Shown here piece by piece: positions 35,138 to 43,950 of a DNA stretch of 64,000 nucleotides. A program made the translations under genes and the position numbers. Origin of the DNA: Paenibacillus tritici (lineage in GTDB: Bacteria; Bacillota; Bacilli; Paenibacillales; Paenibacillaceae). The notes under the pieces are model-generated. The model was not told the DNA's origin. It saw only the letters and a program-made list of their open reading frames with translations, and did no database searches. Position 1 is the first letter of the stretch. Each line of letters begins with the position of its first letter. Location: assembly GCF_013204885.1 (NCBI RefSeq), contig NZ_JABMKX010000009.1:248001-312000 (forward strand), in the 5' to 3' direction.

Positions 35138-36463
35138 TTGAATGTGATGCCGGAACTGCTTACTAGCTGGGGTACAGCGGTCATTCATCTGCTGATTCAG
35201 CCTTATTACTATATCGCTCTTATATTTATTGCACTATATTACCGCAGACAGGTTGCACTGGAGCGGAAGCTGATTCATGTGAAGCTGCATAGCTGGGGGC
35301 AAGAAACCTGGCGGACAGTATGGACCGGCGCGGTTGCGGGACTGGTGGTTTCCTTGGCTGCTGTGGCACTGGGTATTTCCGTAACTTATACGGCTGTAGC
35401 CTGTATATGGGTGGTCAGCCTTGTCTTAATGCTCTTTCGGGTGCGCTATTTATGCTTCGCGTATGCTATAGGGGTGCTGGGTGTTGTTCAGTTTGTACTA
35501 TCCTTCTTCCCCGGCGCGCTGACCCATGGAACCGCTGGAACGGTTGCCGGCGCCGTGCGGGAGATGGACATCCCGGCGCTGCTGACGCTCGCCGCGCTGC
35601 TCCACCTGGCCGAAGCGCTGCTGGCGCGCTGGCAGGGGCCCCGGCTGGCGACGCCGCTGTTCCTTGCCGGCAAGCGCGGCAAGGTCGTGGGCGGCTATCA
35701 GCTGCAGGCCTTCTGGCCGCTGCCGCTGTTCCTGCTGATTCCCCCTGGAGCGGGAATCGGTGAACTGCCGTGGCATCCGCTGCTGGGCGGAGGCCTCGGG
35801 CTGGTCTCGCTGCCGGTCCTCATCGGCTTCAGCGAGATGACCCAGGGCATGCTGCCCGGACGCAAGGCGGCCCGTACGTTCGGACGGCTGCTGTTATACA
35901 GCGCCGTCCTGCTCGGCTTAAGCCTGCTTGCAGACCTATGGAGCCCGCTGACTGTCGTCGCGGCGCTCGCGGCACTTCTGCTGCACGAAGGGTTAAGCTG
36001 GTACAGCGCTCTGGAGGAGCGCAGCCTTAGCCCCATCTTCGTGCATCCCCCGGCCGGCCGCAAGGTGCTGGCCGTGCTGCAGGGCAGCCCCGCGCAGGAG
36101 CTGGGCATCCTGCCCGGCGAGATCGTGCTGAAGGTCAACGGGGTCCTGTTGACCAGTGCGGCGCAGCTACATCAGGCCCTGCGCATGAATCCCGCGTTCT
36201 GCAAGCTGGAGGTGCTGAACCGCGAAGGCGAGAGCAAGTATCTGCAGCGCGCGATCTATGCCGGGGACCATCATCAGCTCGGCATCATTCTGGTGCCGGA
36301 CCCGGATGGAAGCCTAACGGCTGAGGCCAAGCCTTCCAGCATCTTCAGCATCATCAGGATGCGGACAGGCACCCGGCAGCGGGGCGTGCGGCCGGAGCGG
36401 CTGGGCCGGGCGAAGAAGAAGACCCCGCCCGCAGAGGCCAAGCAGGACTCAGCCGGAGTCTGA
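35138..36463 (+). CDS. MinJ-like polytopic membrane protein with C-terminal PDZ domain
   Basis: About 441 residues with some eight hydrophobic segments in the first 300 and a PDZ domain (about 300-390, LAVLQGSPAQELGILPGEIVLKVNG). MinJ bridges DivIVA and MinD in B. subtilis division-site selection and has this architecture, and minJ follows ctpB there. Sequence identity itself cannot be judged by eye. The start is uncertain: TTG 35138 lies 13 bases after AAAAGGAG, with ATG 35147 just beyond and an upstream TTG at 35081 without a site. GC rises sharply in the middle third (about 35.5-36.4 kb). Confidence 0.72.
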   Translation: MNVMPELLTSWGTAVIHLLIQPYYYIALIFIALYYRRQVALERKLIHVKLHSWGQETWRTVWTGAVAGLVVSLAAVALGISVTYTAVACIWVVSLVLMLFRVRYLCFAYAIGVLGVVQFVLSFFPGALTHGTAGTVAGAVREMDIPALLTLAALLHLAEALLARWQGPRLATPLFLAGKRGKVVGGYQLQAFWPLPLFLLIPPGAGIGELPWHPLLGGGLGLVSLPVLIGFSEMTQGMLPGRKAARTFGRLLLYSAVLLGLSLLADLWSPLTVVAALAALLLHEGLSWYSALEERSLSPIFVHPPAGRKVLAVLQGSPAQELGILPGEIVLKVNGVLLTSAAQLHQALRMNPAFCKLEVLNREGESKYLQRAIYAGDHHQLGIILVPDPDGSLTAEAKPSSIFSIIRMRTGTRQRGVRPERLGRAKKKTPPAEAKQDSAGV

Positions 36464-36520
36464 CGGAAGCATACCCAATGTACTTGTCCCAGCCAGCTGA
36501 TGCTGGCGTGGAAGGCGAAA

Positions 36521-36562
36521 GGCTCGTACCCCCTGAATTCACTTCGGGGGTACGGGCCTTTT
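36521..36562 (+). terminator. Terminator of the minJ-like gene
   Basis: GGCTCGTACCCCC pairs with GGGGGTACGGGCC (one mismatch), followed by TTTT. Confidence 0.82.
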
Positions 36563-36633
36563 GCATGTGTGAGGAAATATGATATTCGTCTGGTGCGGTT
36601 AGAATATTCTTGAAATCGGAGGTAGCTTTAGAA

Positions 36634-37005
36634 GTGCACCTGAATTGGAAGGAAGTGGGCGGCGAGCGTGAATGAGGAGCAATAGTGCACCTGAATACGC
36701 AGGAAGTGAGCGGCAGGCGTGAAAGAGGAGCAAAAGTGCACCTGATTCCGTAGGAAGTGGGCGGTGAGCGTGAAAGAGGAGCAAAAGTGCACCTGAATCC
36801 GCAGGAGTGAGCGGCAGGCGTGAAAGAGGAGCAAAAGTGCACCTGAATCCGTAGGAAGTGGGCGGTGAGCGTGAAAGAGGAGCAAAAGTGCACCTGAATT
36901 GGCAGGGAGTGGGCGGCGAGCGTGGAAGAGGAGCAATAGTGCACTTGAATCCGCAGGAAGTGGGCGGTAGGCGTGAATGAGGAGCAAAAGTGCACCTGAG
37001 TCCAC
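36634..37005. repeat. Tandem array of a 51-bp unit centred on GTGCAC
   Basis: GTGCAC (once GTGCAC followed by TTG) recurs at 36634, 36685, 36736, 36787, 36837, 36888, 36939 and 36990, so every 51 bp (one 50). The unit continues CTGAATCCGCAGGAAGTGGG and CGTGAAAGAGGAGCAAAA. The array is part of the 925-bp gap between the minJ-like gene and the response regulator; I see no gene in that gap. Confidence 0.92.
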
Positions 37006-37060
37006 CAGCCGCTACCCCTCGTTAAGAAGCCATTCCAACCAACGGACTCCGAATCGGGCA

Positions 37061-37245
37061 GAAATCCTGCACTAAATGCAACAAAGTGTACTGTGATCTG
37101 CCGAGCAGATGGAAATCCTGCATGAAATACAACAATGTAGAGCCATTGCCTGCCTAAACGCGGGAAATCCTGCAAAAGATACAACAACTCGTGCTCTGTA
37201 CCCATCGCTTCAAACCAATTCCTGCTTAAAGTACAACAATATAAC
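37061..37245. repeat. Phased dyad array 2, four copies at 51-52 bp
   Basis: GAAATCCTGC begins at 37061, 37112 and 37164, with a degenerate copy near 37216. Each is followed by the dyad: TGCACTAAATGCAACA, TGCATGAAATACAACA, TGCAAAAGATACAACA and TGCTTAAAGTACAACA. The dyad form TGYA-N5-TRCA is the same as near 7.8 and 43.7 kb. Confidence 0.8.
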
Positions 37246-37388
37246 CTCTGTAACCCACCAATCCGGGAACAGAAGCGATGAAGAGTGGTTTAGACGGTGA
37301 TTGTAACTACTAATTTTTTGTTCCCGCTGTATCCTCCCCTACTCCCGAATCCCATTACTTTATTGCCCTGTCCCCATTCCTCCCGCCC

Positions 37389-38051
37389 CTACCGGTTCCC
37401 CTGCTCATTCTTCAGATACAGGATGGCGATTTGGGTCCGGTCGCGTACGCCGAGCTTGCTGAGGATGTCTGTAATATAGTTTTTGACCGTGCCTTCGCTC
37501 AGGAACAGCTTGGCGGCAATCTCTTTATTGGTGAGTCCCTCCGCGATGGAGGTGACTACGGCCTGCTCGGACTTGGTCAGACCATAGGAAGCAAGCGGCT
37601 GAGTCTGGGGGGCTTCCTGACTTGCGGACGGCTGAAGGAAGCCGGCCAGCTTACGGGCGATCTCGGGATGAATGAGCATATTGCCCTCATGTACTGTCTT
37701 GATGCCTTGAATGATCCGGTCCGGCGGAATGTTCTTAAGCAAATATCCGCTGGCTCCGCCCCGCAGAGCTTCTATAATGTATTCGTCATCATCGAAGGTA
37801 GTCAGCATCAGGACAGCTACGGACGGGTAGGCTTCTTTGATCAGGCGTGTGCCCTCAACCCCGCCGCAGCCCGGCATCCGGATGTCCATGAGTACCACAT
37901 CTGCGCAGCCGGGCAGCGTCTTCAGCAAGGTGAGGGCCTCCAGGCCGTCCCCTGCCGTCCCGGCCACTTCAATATCAGCATCCAGGCCGATCAGTACCTT
38001 CAGGCTCTCGCGGATAAAAGAATCATCGTCAACAATCAGTACCTTAATCAT
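37389..38051 (-). CDS. NarL/LuxR-type response regulator
   Basis: A 220-residue regulator: receiver domain with acidic pocket DDD (8-10), phospho-acceptor Asp56 in LMDIRMP, Thr and Lys later (MLTTFDDD, YLLKNIPP), and a LuxR-type HTH (about 155-215, LTKSEQAVVTSIAEGLTNKE). I start at ATG 38051 (MIKVLIVDDD); an in-frame GTG lies six bases earlier. Its kinase is the next gene on this strand, separated by a 280-bp tandem array. Likely targets are the divergent ABC exporter genes at 39.7 kb. Confidence 0.9.
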   Translation of the reverse strand: MIKVLIVDDDSFIRESLKVLIGLDADIEVAGTAGDGLEALTLLKTLPGCADVVLMDIRMPGCGGVEGTRLIKEAYPSVAVLMLTTFDDDEYIIEALRGGASGYLLKNIPPDRIIQGIKTVHEGNMLIHPEIARKLAGFLQPSASQEAPQTQPLASYGLTKSEQAVVTSIAEGLTNKEIAAKLFLSEGTVKNYITDILSKLGVRDRTQIAILYLKNEQGNR

Positions 38052-38104
38052 AATCACAGAACCCCCTTTATTCTAAAATAATCCACTTATCGCCAACTTT
38101 CGCC

Positions 38105-38347
38105 TATTGCAGGTAGCTCCCCCCGTGGAATAGGCGTTTATAGCTAATAGCTTTCCTGTTCAATAGTTGTTATAGCAGGTAACTTCCCCGTAGAATAGGC
38201 GTTTACAGCTGATAGCCTTCCTGTTGAATACTCGTTATAGCGGGTAGCTTCCCCACAGAATGGATGTTTATTGCTTGTAGCTCCCCCATAGAATAGGGGT
38301 TTGTAGCTGATAGCCTTCCCGCAGCATAGATGTTTACATCGGATAGC
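38105..38347. repeat. Tandem array with a 32-33 bp period
   Basis: The unit is like GAATAGGCGTTTATAGCTGATAGCC followed by TTCCCCGTA. GAATA-type starts lie at 38128, 38161, 38193, 38226, 38258, 38291 and 38324. Alternate units are more alike than neighbours, giving a 65-bp superperiod. The stop codon of the histidine kinase gene falls in the last unit. No gene or promoter is evident in the array. Confidence 0.85.
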
Positions 38348-39497
38348 CCTCCGGCTGCCGGTACACCGGCAGCCGGGTGATGACCGTGAACTGCGGCTGC
38401 AGCCGCAGCTCCAGCGTGCCTCCCATCAGAGCGCTGCGTTCCTTCATGCCTTTTAGGCCCATTCCGCTGGCATTGTGCAGTCTATGCAGAGAGGGATCGT
38501 CAGGCAGCTTCCCGTTATTCCCGGTCTCCATTCTCACTTCGTGGTCCGTATACGACATATTGATCCAGACCGAGTCGGCCTTGCCGTGCCGCAGCGCATT
38601 GGTGATGGCTTCCCGGGCATTGGTATACAGCACCACCTGAAGACTCGGGTAGAGCGGATAGGGAATTCCTTGAACGGTAAAAGAGGTAGCGATGCCGGTA
38701 TCCCGGCCCACTTCTTCCAGCAGGCGGTCCAGCGCATAGGCACCTTCCAGCTGCGGGGTATGGTTAATCCGCTTCAGCGCAACCCGCATGTCGTCCATAC
38801 TGCCGGAGAGCTGGTCCCGGATCTGGTTCATCATTTGCAGTCCTGTGTCGGGAGCCGCAGGCAGGGTATGGATAGCGGCTTCGGTCATCATCTTGACCCG
38901 GATCAGCCGATGGCCGATATCATCATGCAGCTGGCGTGCGATCCTCACCCGTTCCTCCGCCTGTGCCGCAAGCTCGACCTGGGAGGTGAACTGAAGCAGC
39001 CTTGAGCGGGCCTCTTCCAGCTCGAAGTGTTTTTTGCGCAGCTCATCATACAGAAACAAAGTATCGGCACGGCCGCGCCCTGCCCGGAGCAGCAGCACAT
39101 TCAAGCCGGCAGCCAGCACAAAGGTGAGGTTGGTGGACACCCGCACGGCCGGGTCTGCGGTAAGGATAGCGGCATTCAGCAGTGCCAGGTGAATGCAGAA
39201 GAAGGCAATGGCTGTGTTCTTCTGCTGTGACCGGGTATAGGACAACACCGCAGACACAGCCGGAAAAACCATCAGCGGACTATACTGGTAACACAGCCAG
39301 GCGGTGAAGATCAGCTCCAGGCTTCCGGTCAGCGCAGAGAGTGAACGCGGCAGCCTTCCACCCAGTGTAGCCAGCAGCAGGTACAGCAGGAAATGCAGTG
39401 TGAACCTGTCATAGTCGGCATATTCATAGAGTTGAATGGACAGGATTGCCGGAATCATAATGAGACCGTAACGCAGCAGATTCAGTTCTCTGGTCAA
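38334..39497 (-). CDS. NarL-family sensor histidine kinase
   Basis: A 387-residue kinase with about five membrane segments in the first 140 residues and almost no extracellular domain, a HisKA_3 dimerisation region with the phospho-accepting His near 190 in RQLHDDIGHRL, and a HATPase_c domain (NAREAITNALRHG, GMGLKGMKERS). Membrane-only sensing is typical of kinases that answer to antimicrobials or their ABC transporters. The start is TTG 39497 after AAGGATGAG. The last residues are encoded inside the 32-bp tandem array. Confidence 0.9.
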   Translation of the reverse strand: MTRELNLLRYGLIMIPAILSIQLYEYADYDRFTLHFLLYLLLATLGGRLPRSLSALTGSLELIFTAWLCYQYSPLMVFPAVSAVLSYTRSQQKNTAIAFFCIHLALLNAAILTADPAVRVSTNLTFVLAAGLNVLLLRAGRGRADTLFLYDELRKKHFELEEARSRLLQFTSQVELAAQAEERVRIARQLHDDIGHRLIRVKMMTEAAIHTLPAAPDTGLQMMNQIRDQLSGSMDDMRVALKRINHTPQLEGAYALDRLLEEVGRDTGIATSFTVQGIPYPLYPSLQVVLYTNAREAITNALRHGKADSVWINMSYTDHEVRMETGNNGKLPDDPSLHRLHNASGMGLKGMKERSALMGGTLELRLQPQFTVITRLPVYRQPEGYPM

Positions 39498-39689
39498 ATA
39501 AGCTCATCCTTTTATGAAAATATCAATGGTACATCAAATTCTTCTCAGGTCTTCATCTTAGCATATCAGCGCGGCTGTTCAGGAGATGACTTTGGTCACC
39601 TCTGAGGGATGACCTTTAGTACCTTCGGCTGCACCCGACCTGCGGTACAATAAGCTTACGAGAACGAAGGGAACAGGAGGAGTCGCGCA

Positions 39690-40625
39690 ATGGCACTTGC
39701 AGTATTAAGTGATGTGGTGAAGAGATATGACGGCAAGCTGATTGTGGACCACGTGAATTTCAATATACAGGAGGGTGAGATCTTCGGCTTGCTGGGCCCG
39801 AACGGTGCCGGGAAGAGCACAACCATCAGCATGATCTGCGGTCTGCTTAAGGCGGACAACGGGGAGATTATCATCGACGGAGTGTCTGTCCGGGAGAAGC
39901 CGCTTGAGGTCAAAAAGCGTATCGGACTTGTGCCCCAGGAGCTGGCGTTATATGAGAATATGTCGGCGGCGGACAATGTAAGCTTCTTCGGCAAGCTCTA
40001 TGGTCTGCGCGGCAAGCTGCTGAAGGAACGGACCCGGGAGGCGCTGGCCTTCACCGGCCTTAGCGACCGGGCCAGGGATAAGCCGTCCACCTTCTCGGGA
40101 GGAATGAAAAGACGGCTGAATATCGCCTGCGCTATCATGCACAGACCGCGCCTGATTATTATGGATGAGCCGACCGTCGGGATTGATCCGCAGTCGCGTA
40201 ATCATATTCTGGAATCCGTGAAGTTGCTGAACCAGATGGGCTCGGCGGTGATCTATACAAGCCATTATATGGAGGAAGTTGCTGCGATCTGTGACCGGGT
40301 TGCCATTATGGACCAAGGGCATATCATTGCCTGCGGTACGGAGAGCGAGCTGCGGGAACGGGTGGCCCATGAGGAGAAAATCATTGTGAAGGCAGCGAAC
40401 ATCACCCCCGCCTTAGTGAAGGAGCTGGAGCAGCATCCCCGGGTCAGCCGGGTAGAAGCGGTGCAGGATGCTATAGCGCTATATCTGCCCTCCTCACAAA
40501 GTGCGCTGCAGGATATTTTGTTCATTTTCGCCAAGCACGAAGGGGTGATTGCCTCCCTTAACATCGAGGAGCCGGATCTGGAGACCTTGTTCCTCAGTCT
40601 GACCGGCCGGACATTGCGGGATTAG
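39690..40625 (+). CDS. ABC transporter ATP-binding protein (LnrL-like)
   Basis: A 311-residue ABC ATPase: Walker A GPNGAGKSTT (about 38-47), signature FSGGMKRRLNIACA, Walker B LIIMDEPTVGIDP, and a C-terminal extension of about 80 residues typical of drug-efflux ATPases. ATG 39690 follows AGGAGG. It heads a three-gene unit with two ABC-2 permeases and lies divergent from a NarL-type kinase; the combination resembles B. subtilis LnrJKLMN (linearmycin resistance). Confidence 0.9.
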   Translation: MALAVLSDVVKRYDGKLIVDHVNFNIQEGEIFGLLGPNGAGKSTTISMICGLLKADNGEIIIDGVSVREKPLEVKKRIGLVPQELALYENMSAADNVSFFGKLYGLRGKLLKERTREALAFTGLSDRARDKPSTFSGGMKRRLNIACAIMHRPRLIIMDEPTVGIDPQSRNHILESVKLLNQMGSAVIYTSHYMEEVAAICDRVAIMDQGHIIACGTESELRERVAHEEKIIVKAANITPALVKELEQHPRVSRVEAVQDAIALYLPSSQSALQDILFIFAKHEGVIASLNIEEPDLETLFLSLTGRTLRD

Positions 40626-40640
40626 AGAGGGGAATAAGGT

Positions 40641-41807
40641 GTGAATACCTGGATCATTATGATGCATGAGCTGCGCAGGCTGTTCCGGTCACGGACGATG
40701 CTGCTCAATATGCTTCTGCTGCCGCTGGTGCTGATCTTTCTGCTGGGGGCTTCACTCTCCGGGGTGGTGGGGGCTAAGGAGGCCGCTAAGATAGAGCCGG
40801 TACGTGTAGCTGTTGTGAATACCGGAGACGGGGGAGCAGAGGCTTCTGTTATGACTAAGGCTTTTCTGGAGACGCCGGAAGTTAAGGATATCCTTATCCC
40901 TGTGGAGACAGGCAGCCGGGAGGCGGCAGAGAGCGGGCTACGTACAGGCAAATACGCTTATGCCGTTATTGTCCCCCCGGGCTTTGATCAGGGGGTGCAG
41001 CGCGGAGGGCAGGCGGAGCTGGAGTTCATTCTCGGCAAGGATCATACCGGTAACCTGGTGGCGGGTACGGCTTTTGACAATTTCCTGCGGGAGCTCAATT
41101 ATAAACAGGCCGTAGCGGTTACACTCGGGCCGCAGGCCCTTACAGCTTCTTCGGCATCTGCCAAGAATACTGGAGTGGTGCTGGGAGAACTGAATAATGG
41201 CGGGAAGACGTATACGGCTGCCCAGTTCTATGCGGCTTCCATGCTGCTGATGTTTCTGCTGTACAGCGGGTTGACTGTAACAGGCTCACTTTTTGGCGAC
41301 AGAGAGAACCGTACGCTGCTCCGAATTAATTCTATGCCGGTCAAAGACTGGCAGGTGTTCGTCGGCAAAATGCTGGGCGTGGGCCTTGTCAGTATTCTCC
41401 AGTGTCTGGCGATCATCCTGCTGTCTGATTGGCTGTTCGGTGTCTACTGGGGCAACCGCCCCGGACTGCTGCTGCTCTTCTGCCTGCTGATGATCATCGC
41501 TTCGATGACACTTTCCGTGCTGGTCTGCCTGTTCAGCCGGACATCGGCAACCGCTGCGAATATGATTAGTGTTCTGACTGTAGGGATGACCTTCATCAGT
41601 GGCGGGATGGCGCCGCTCCCCGATTCCTGGGTGAACAGCGTAGGTGCATTCACGCTTAACCACTGGGCGCAGCAGGCGATCATCCGTATGATGCTGCATT
41701 CCGGCCTGGAGCAGCTTCTGCCGAATCTGTGGGTCATGTGCCTCATCAGTGCGGTTCTGTTCGGAGCCGTCATTGTCTCATACCGGAAGGTGGGCTACCA
41801 TGCATAA
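40641..41807 (+). CDS. ABC-2 type permease (LnrM-like)
   Basis: A 388-residue permease with the ABC2_membrane_3 layout: one N-terminal helix (MLLNMLLLPLVLIFLLGASL), a large extracytoplasmic domain (about 45-185), then five helices from LLMFLLYSGLTVTG onward. The start is GTG 40641 after GAGAGGGG, 15 bases after the ATPase gene. The next permease gene begins inside its last codons. Confidence 0.88.
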   Translation: MNTWIIMMHELRRLFRSRTMLLNMLLLPLVLIFLLGASLSGVVGAKEAAKIEPVRVAVVNTGDGGAEASVMTKAFLETPEVKDILIPVETGSREAAESGLRTGKYAYAVIVPPGFDQGVQRGGQAELEFILGKDHTGNLVAGTAFDNFLRELNYKQAVAVTLGPQALTASSASAKNTGVVLGELNNGGKTYTAAQFYAASMLLMFLLYSGLTVTGSLFGDRENRTLLRINSMPVKDWQVFVGKMLGVGLVSILQCLAIILLSDWLFGVYWGNRPGLLLLFCLLMIIASMTLSVLVCLFSRTSATAANMISVLTVGMTFISGGMAPLPDSWVNSVGAFTLNHWAQQAIIRMMLHSGLEQLLPNLWVMCLISAVLFGAVIVSYRKVGYHA

Positions 41808-42960
41808 AATAATAACCATTGCCTGGAATATGGTCAGACGAAGCATAGGCACCGTCAAAGGTGTGATGATCTTCATCCTGCTTCCAAGCGTAGTGGTCGC
41901 TGCGATTATATCCTTTACCGGAGGTGCCGGGGAGGAGCAGGCCACAGTCTTGTATGCCAACTCGGATACGGGGGCAGCCGGTAAGCATCTGCTTGCGGAG
42001 CTTGCCAAGACCGGAGATTACAAGCTTGAAGAGCGCAGGGATGAAGCTGCATTGAAGGAGGCGACCATCGAGCAGGAGGGGACGGCCGGGTTATGGATTC
42101 CTGCGGGCTATTCGGCGTCTTTGATGGCGGGGCAGCAGCCGCAGGTTAGCGTCTATGAGCTGCGGGCAAGCGAAAGCTCGATGGTGCTGAGAATGAAGCT
42201 CACGGCCATCACCGCAAATATGGCTGAAGCTGCACAAGCAGTTGCGGCTGGCAGCAGCGGCACGGGTGATGTGCAGGCGCAGCTGGCTGCTGTGCTGAGG
42301 CAGGCAGAGCAGCATAACGTCGGAAGCACACGTACAGATTATAATTTGTATCCGCGGCAGACGCTGAGCGTCGTTACCGGTCTGACGCTGATGTTCCTGA
42401 TGGCACTGGTAACGAGCTCTGTCTCCCTGATTACCGACGACCGCAGTGGGCGTACGATGATACGTATGTTCAGCGCTCCGGTCCGGTCTTATGAAATCGC
42501 GCTCGGTAATTTCCTGGGGAGCTTCCTTGTCGGGATGATTCAGATCCTTGTGGTCCTGTCACTGGGCAGATGGGTACTCCGCTACGATTACGGGATGCCG
42601 ATGGCGCTCTACTTCCTGGTTCTCGCTGCTTTCATGCTGGTATCTATGGGCATCGCCAGCACCGTTGCCGGCCTGATCCGCAATCCGCGCAATGCCGGTA
42701 TGCTGAACTCGCTGATCCTTACACCGACTTGTATGCTCGGGGGCTGCTTTTGGCCAATCTCCATCATGCCGGATTATATGCAGAAGCTGGCCAATTTCAC
42801 GCCGCAAAAATGGGCCATACAGGCAGTGGACATTGCCGCTACCGGCGGAGGCTGGAATGAGCTGTGGCTGCCGTTTGCCATTCTGGGCCTGATGGCTGCA
42901 ATTCTGCTGGCGGTAGGCTCTGCCATTCTCCGTCCGAATGAGGCAGGGATCAGCGCATGA
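41800..42960 (+). CDS. ABC-2 type permease (LnrN-like)
   Basis: A 386-residue permease of the same layout as its neighbour: helix at 18-37, extracytoplasmic domain, five helices from VVTGLTLMFLMALVTSSV. ATG 41800 (MHKIITIAWNMVRRS) overlaps the previous gene by eight bases and is preceded by GGAAGGTGGG; a longer frame from 41749 lies wholly in the upstream gene. The pair would form a heterodimeric exporter with the ATPase; the substrate is unknown. Confidence 0.88.
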   Translation: MHKIITIAWNMVRRSIGTVKGVMIFILLPSVVVAAIISFTGGAGEEQATVLYANSDTGAAGKHLLAELAKTGDYKLEERRDEAALKEATIEQEGTAGLWIPAGYSASLMAGQQPQVSVYELRASESSMVLRMKLTAITANMAEAAQAVAAGSSGTGDVQAQLAAVLRQAEQHNVGSTRTDYNLYPRQTLSVVTGLTLMFLMALVTSSVSLITDDRSGRTMIRMFSAPVRSYEIALGNFLGSFLVGMIQILVVLSLGRWVLRYDYGMPMALYFLVLAAFMLVSMGIASTVAGLIRNPRNAGMLNSLILTPTCMLGGCFWPISIMPDYMQKLANFTPQKWAIQAVDIAATGGGWNELWLPFAILGLMAAILLAVGSAILRPNEAGISA

Positions 42961-43065
42961 GCTTGGGCGGTACCGTTCTCCGGACGGGATGTCCTAATCA
43001 GACATGTTCAAAACTCATTAATTCGTGATATGATCAGACCAAAGGAATTCTAGGAGGGTGAGAAG

Positions 43066-43389
43066 ATGGGAAGCAACAAGTTGGCTTGGACCTGGAAGGT
43101 GAAAGAGGAATGCTTGGAGGAATACGTGCAGATGCATCTGGAGCCATGGCCGGAAATTCTGGAGGAGCACAGCAAGGCGGGCATCCGCAATTACTCCATT
43201 TTTCAGAACGGTAACCAGTTTTTCTATTGCTTTGAATGTGAGGATACGGAAGCGGCCTTTGCTTATATCGCGGGGAGTGAAGCTTGCAACCGCTGGAATG
43301 CGATCACCTCAAAGATGGTAGAGGGCTCCTTTGATTTCAATGATGCGGTTCCGATGGTGCCGCTGCGTGAAGTCTTCTATCTGAAGTAA
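43066..43389 (+). CDS. L-rhamnose mutarotase family protein
   Basis: A 107-residue RhaM-type protein (formerly DUF718). Recognised from WKVKEECLEEYVQMHLEPWPEILEE, the SIFQNGNQFFYCFECED strand pair, and the WNAITSKMVEG tail. The enzyme interconverts anomers of L-rhamnose. No other rhamnose gene is nearby, so its substrate here is open. AGGAGGG precedes ATG 43066 by 10 bases. Confidence 0.88.
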   Translation: MGSNKLAWTWKVKEECLEEYVQMHLEPWPEILEEHSKAGIRNYSIFQNGNQFFYCFECEDTEAAFAYIAGSEACNRWNAITSKMVEGSFDFNDAVPMVPLREVFYLK

Positions 43390-43550
43390 TTACTGCTGAT
43401 TCTGTTATTCACCACGCTGGCCGGACACCTGTTTGCAAGGCTGGTCAGCCTGCGGTGCTGGGCAAGCTGCTTGTCGGTATCCTCTTCGGACCGGCTGTGA
43501 TGGTAACGACACTCGTCACTCCGCCGCTGCTGAAGGGGATGTTCCGGTAG
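43390..43550 (+). pseudogene. Remnant of a CPA2-type cation:proton antiporter
   Basis: Immediately after the mutarotase stop, the frame reads LLLILLFTTLAGHLFARL. After a one-base shift near 43443 it continues QPAVLGKLLVGILFGPA and then VMVTTLVTPPLLKGMFR and a stop. The first two pieces match the N-terminus of Na+/H+ antiporters of the Kef/NapA class; the last matches the end of the membrane domain. So the middle (several hundred residues) is missing and the frame is broken. Too short and too broken to be functional. Confidence 0.65.
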
Positions 43551-43664
43551 ATTAGCTGATGCGAAAATGAGCTGCATAATAACCGTAGCTGCTCAACTAG
43601 GCAGTCCTTTACAAGATGGAGACTAGTCTTCTGCTAGCTAATTGAGCAAATTCTGCTTGGGTGA

Positions 43665-43850
43665 ATGTACTATGTGCAATAGATTTCTCAATATTAGGAG
43701 TAAAAACCCATTCTGATGTATTCTATACAATAGATTTCTGCAATTCTGCCCCAAACCCCACTTTTACTTGATTCCTAATGTACAAAGTGCAACAGATTCC
43801 TTTTCAATGACTGATTACGGGGGCATCTGCTGTAGAAAGTACAATAGAAG
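43665..43850. repeat. Phased dyad array 3, four copies at 51-62 bp
   Basis: TGTACTATGTGCAATAG, TGTATTCTATACAATAG, TGTACAAAGTGCAACAG and TGTAGAAAGTACAATAG begin near 43666, 43717, 43779 and 43831, spaced 51, 62 and 52 bp. The first two continue ATTTCT, the third ATTCCT. The rest of the 400-bp gap before the lipoprotein gene is AT-rich without a recognisable gene. Confidence 0.8.
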
Positions 43851-43950
43851 TGGGGATGGGGGAATTTCGGTTTAATCTATATATTTAGTTACTATTTTTT
43901 AAACAAGAGAAGACATTATTTAAATTTGTGAGGAGTTGTATCACTATATA

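Noticed and set aside
36354..37205. 283-codon minus-strand frame of 17-residue repeats
   Set aside because: It arises because the tandem period is 51 bp. It overlaps the end of the minJ-like gene and that gene's terminator, has no ribosome site, and low-complexity composition.
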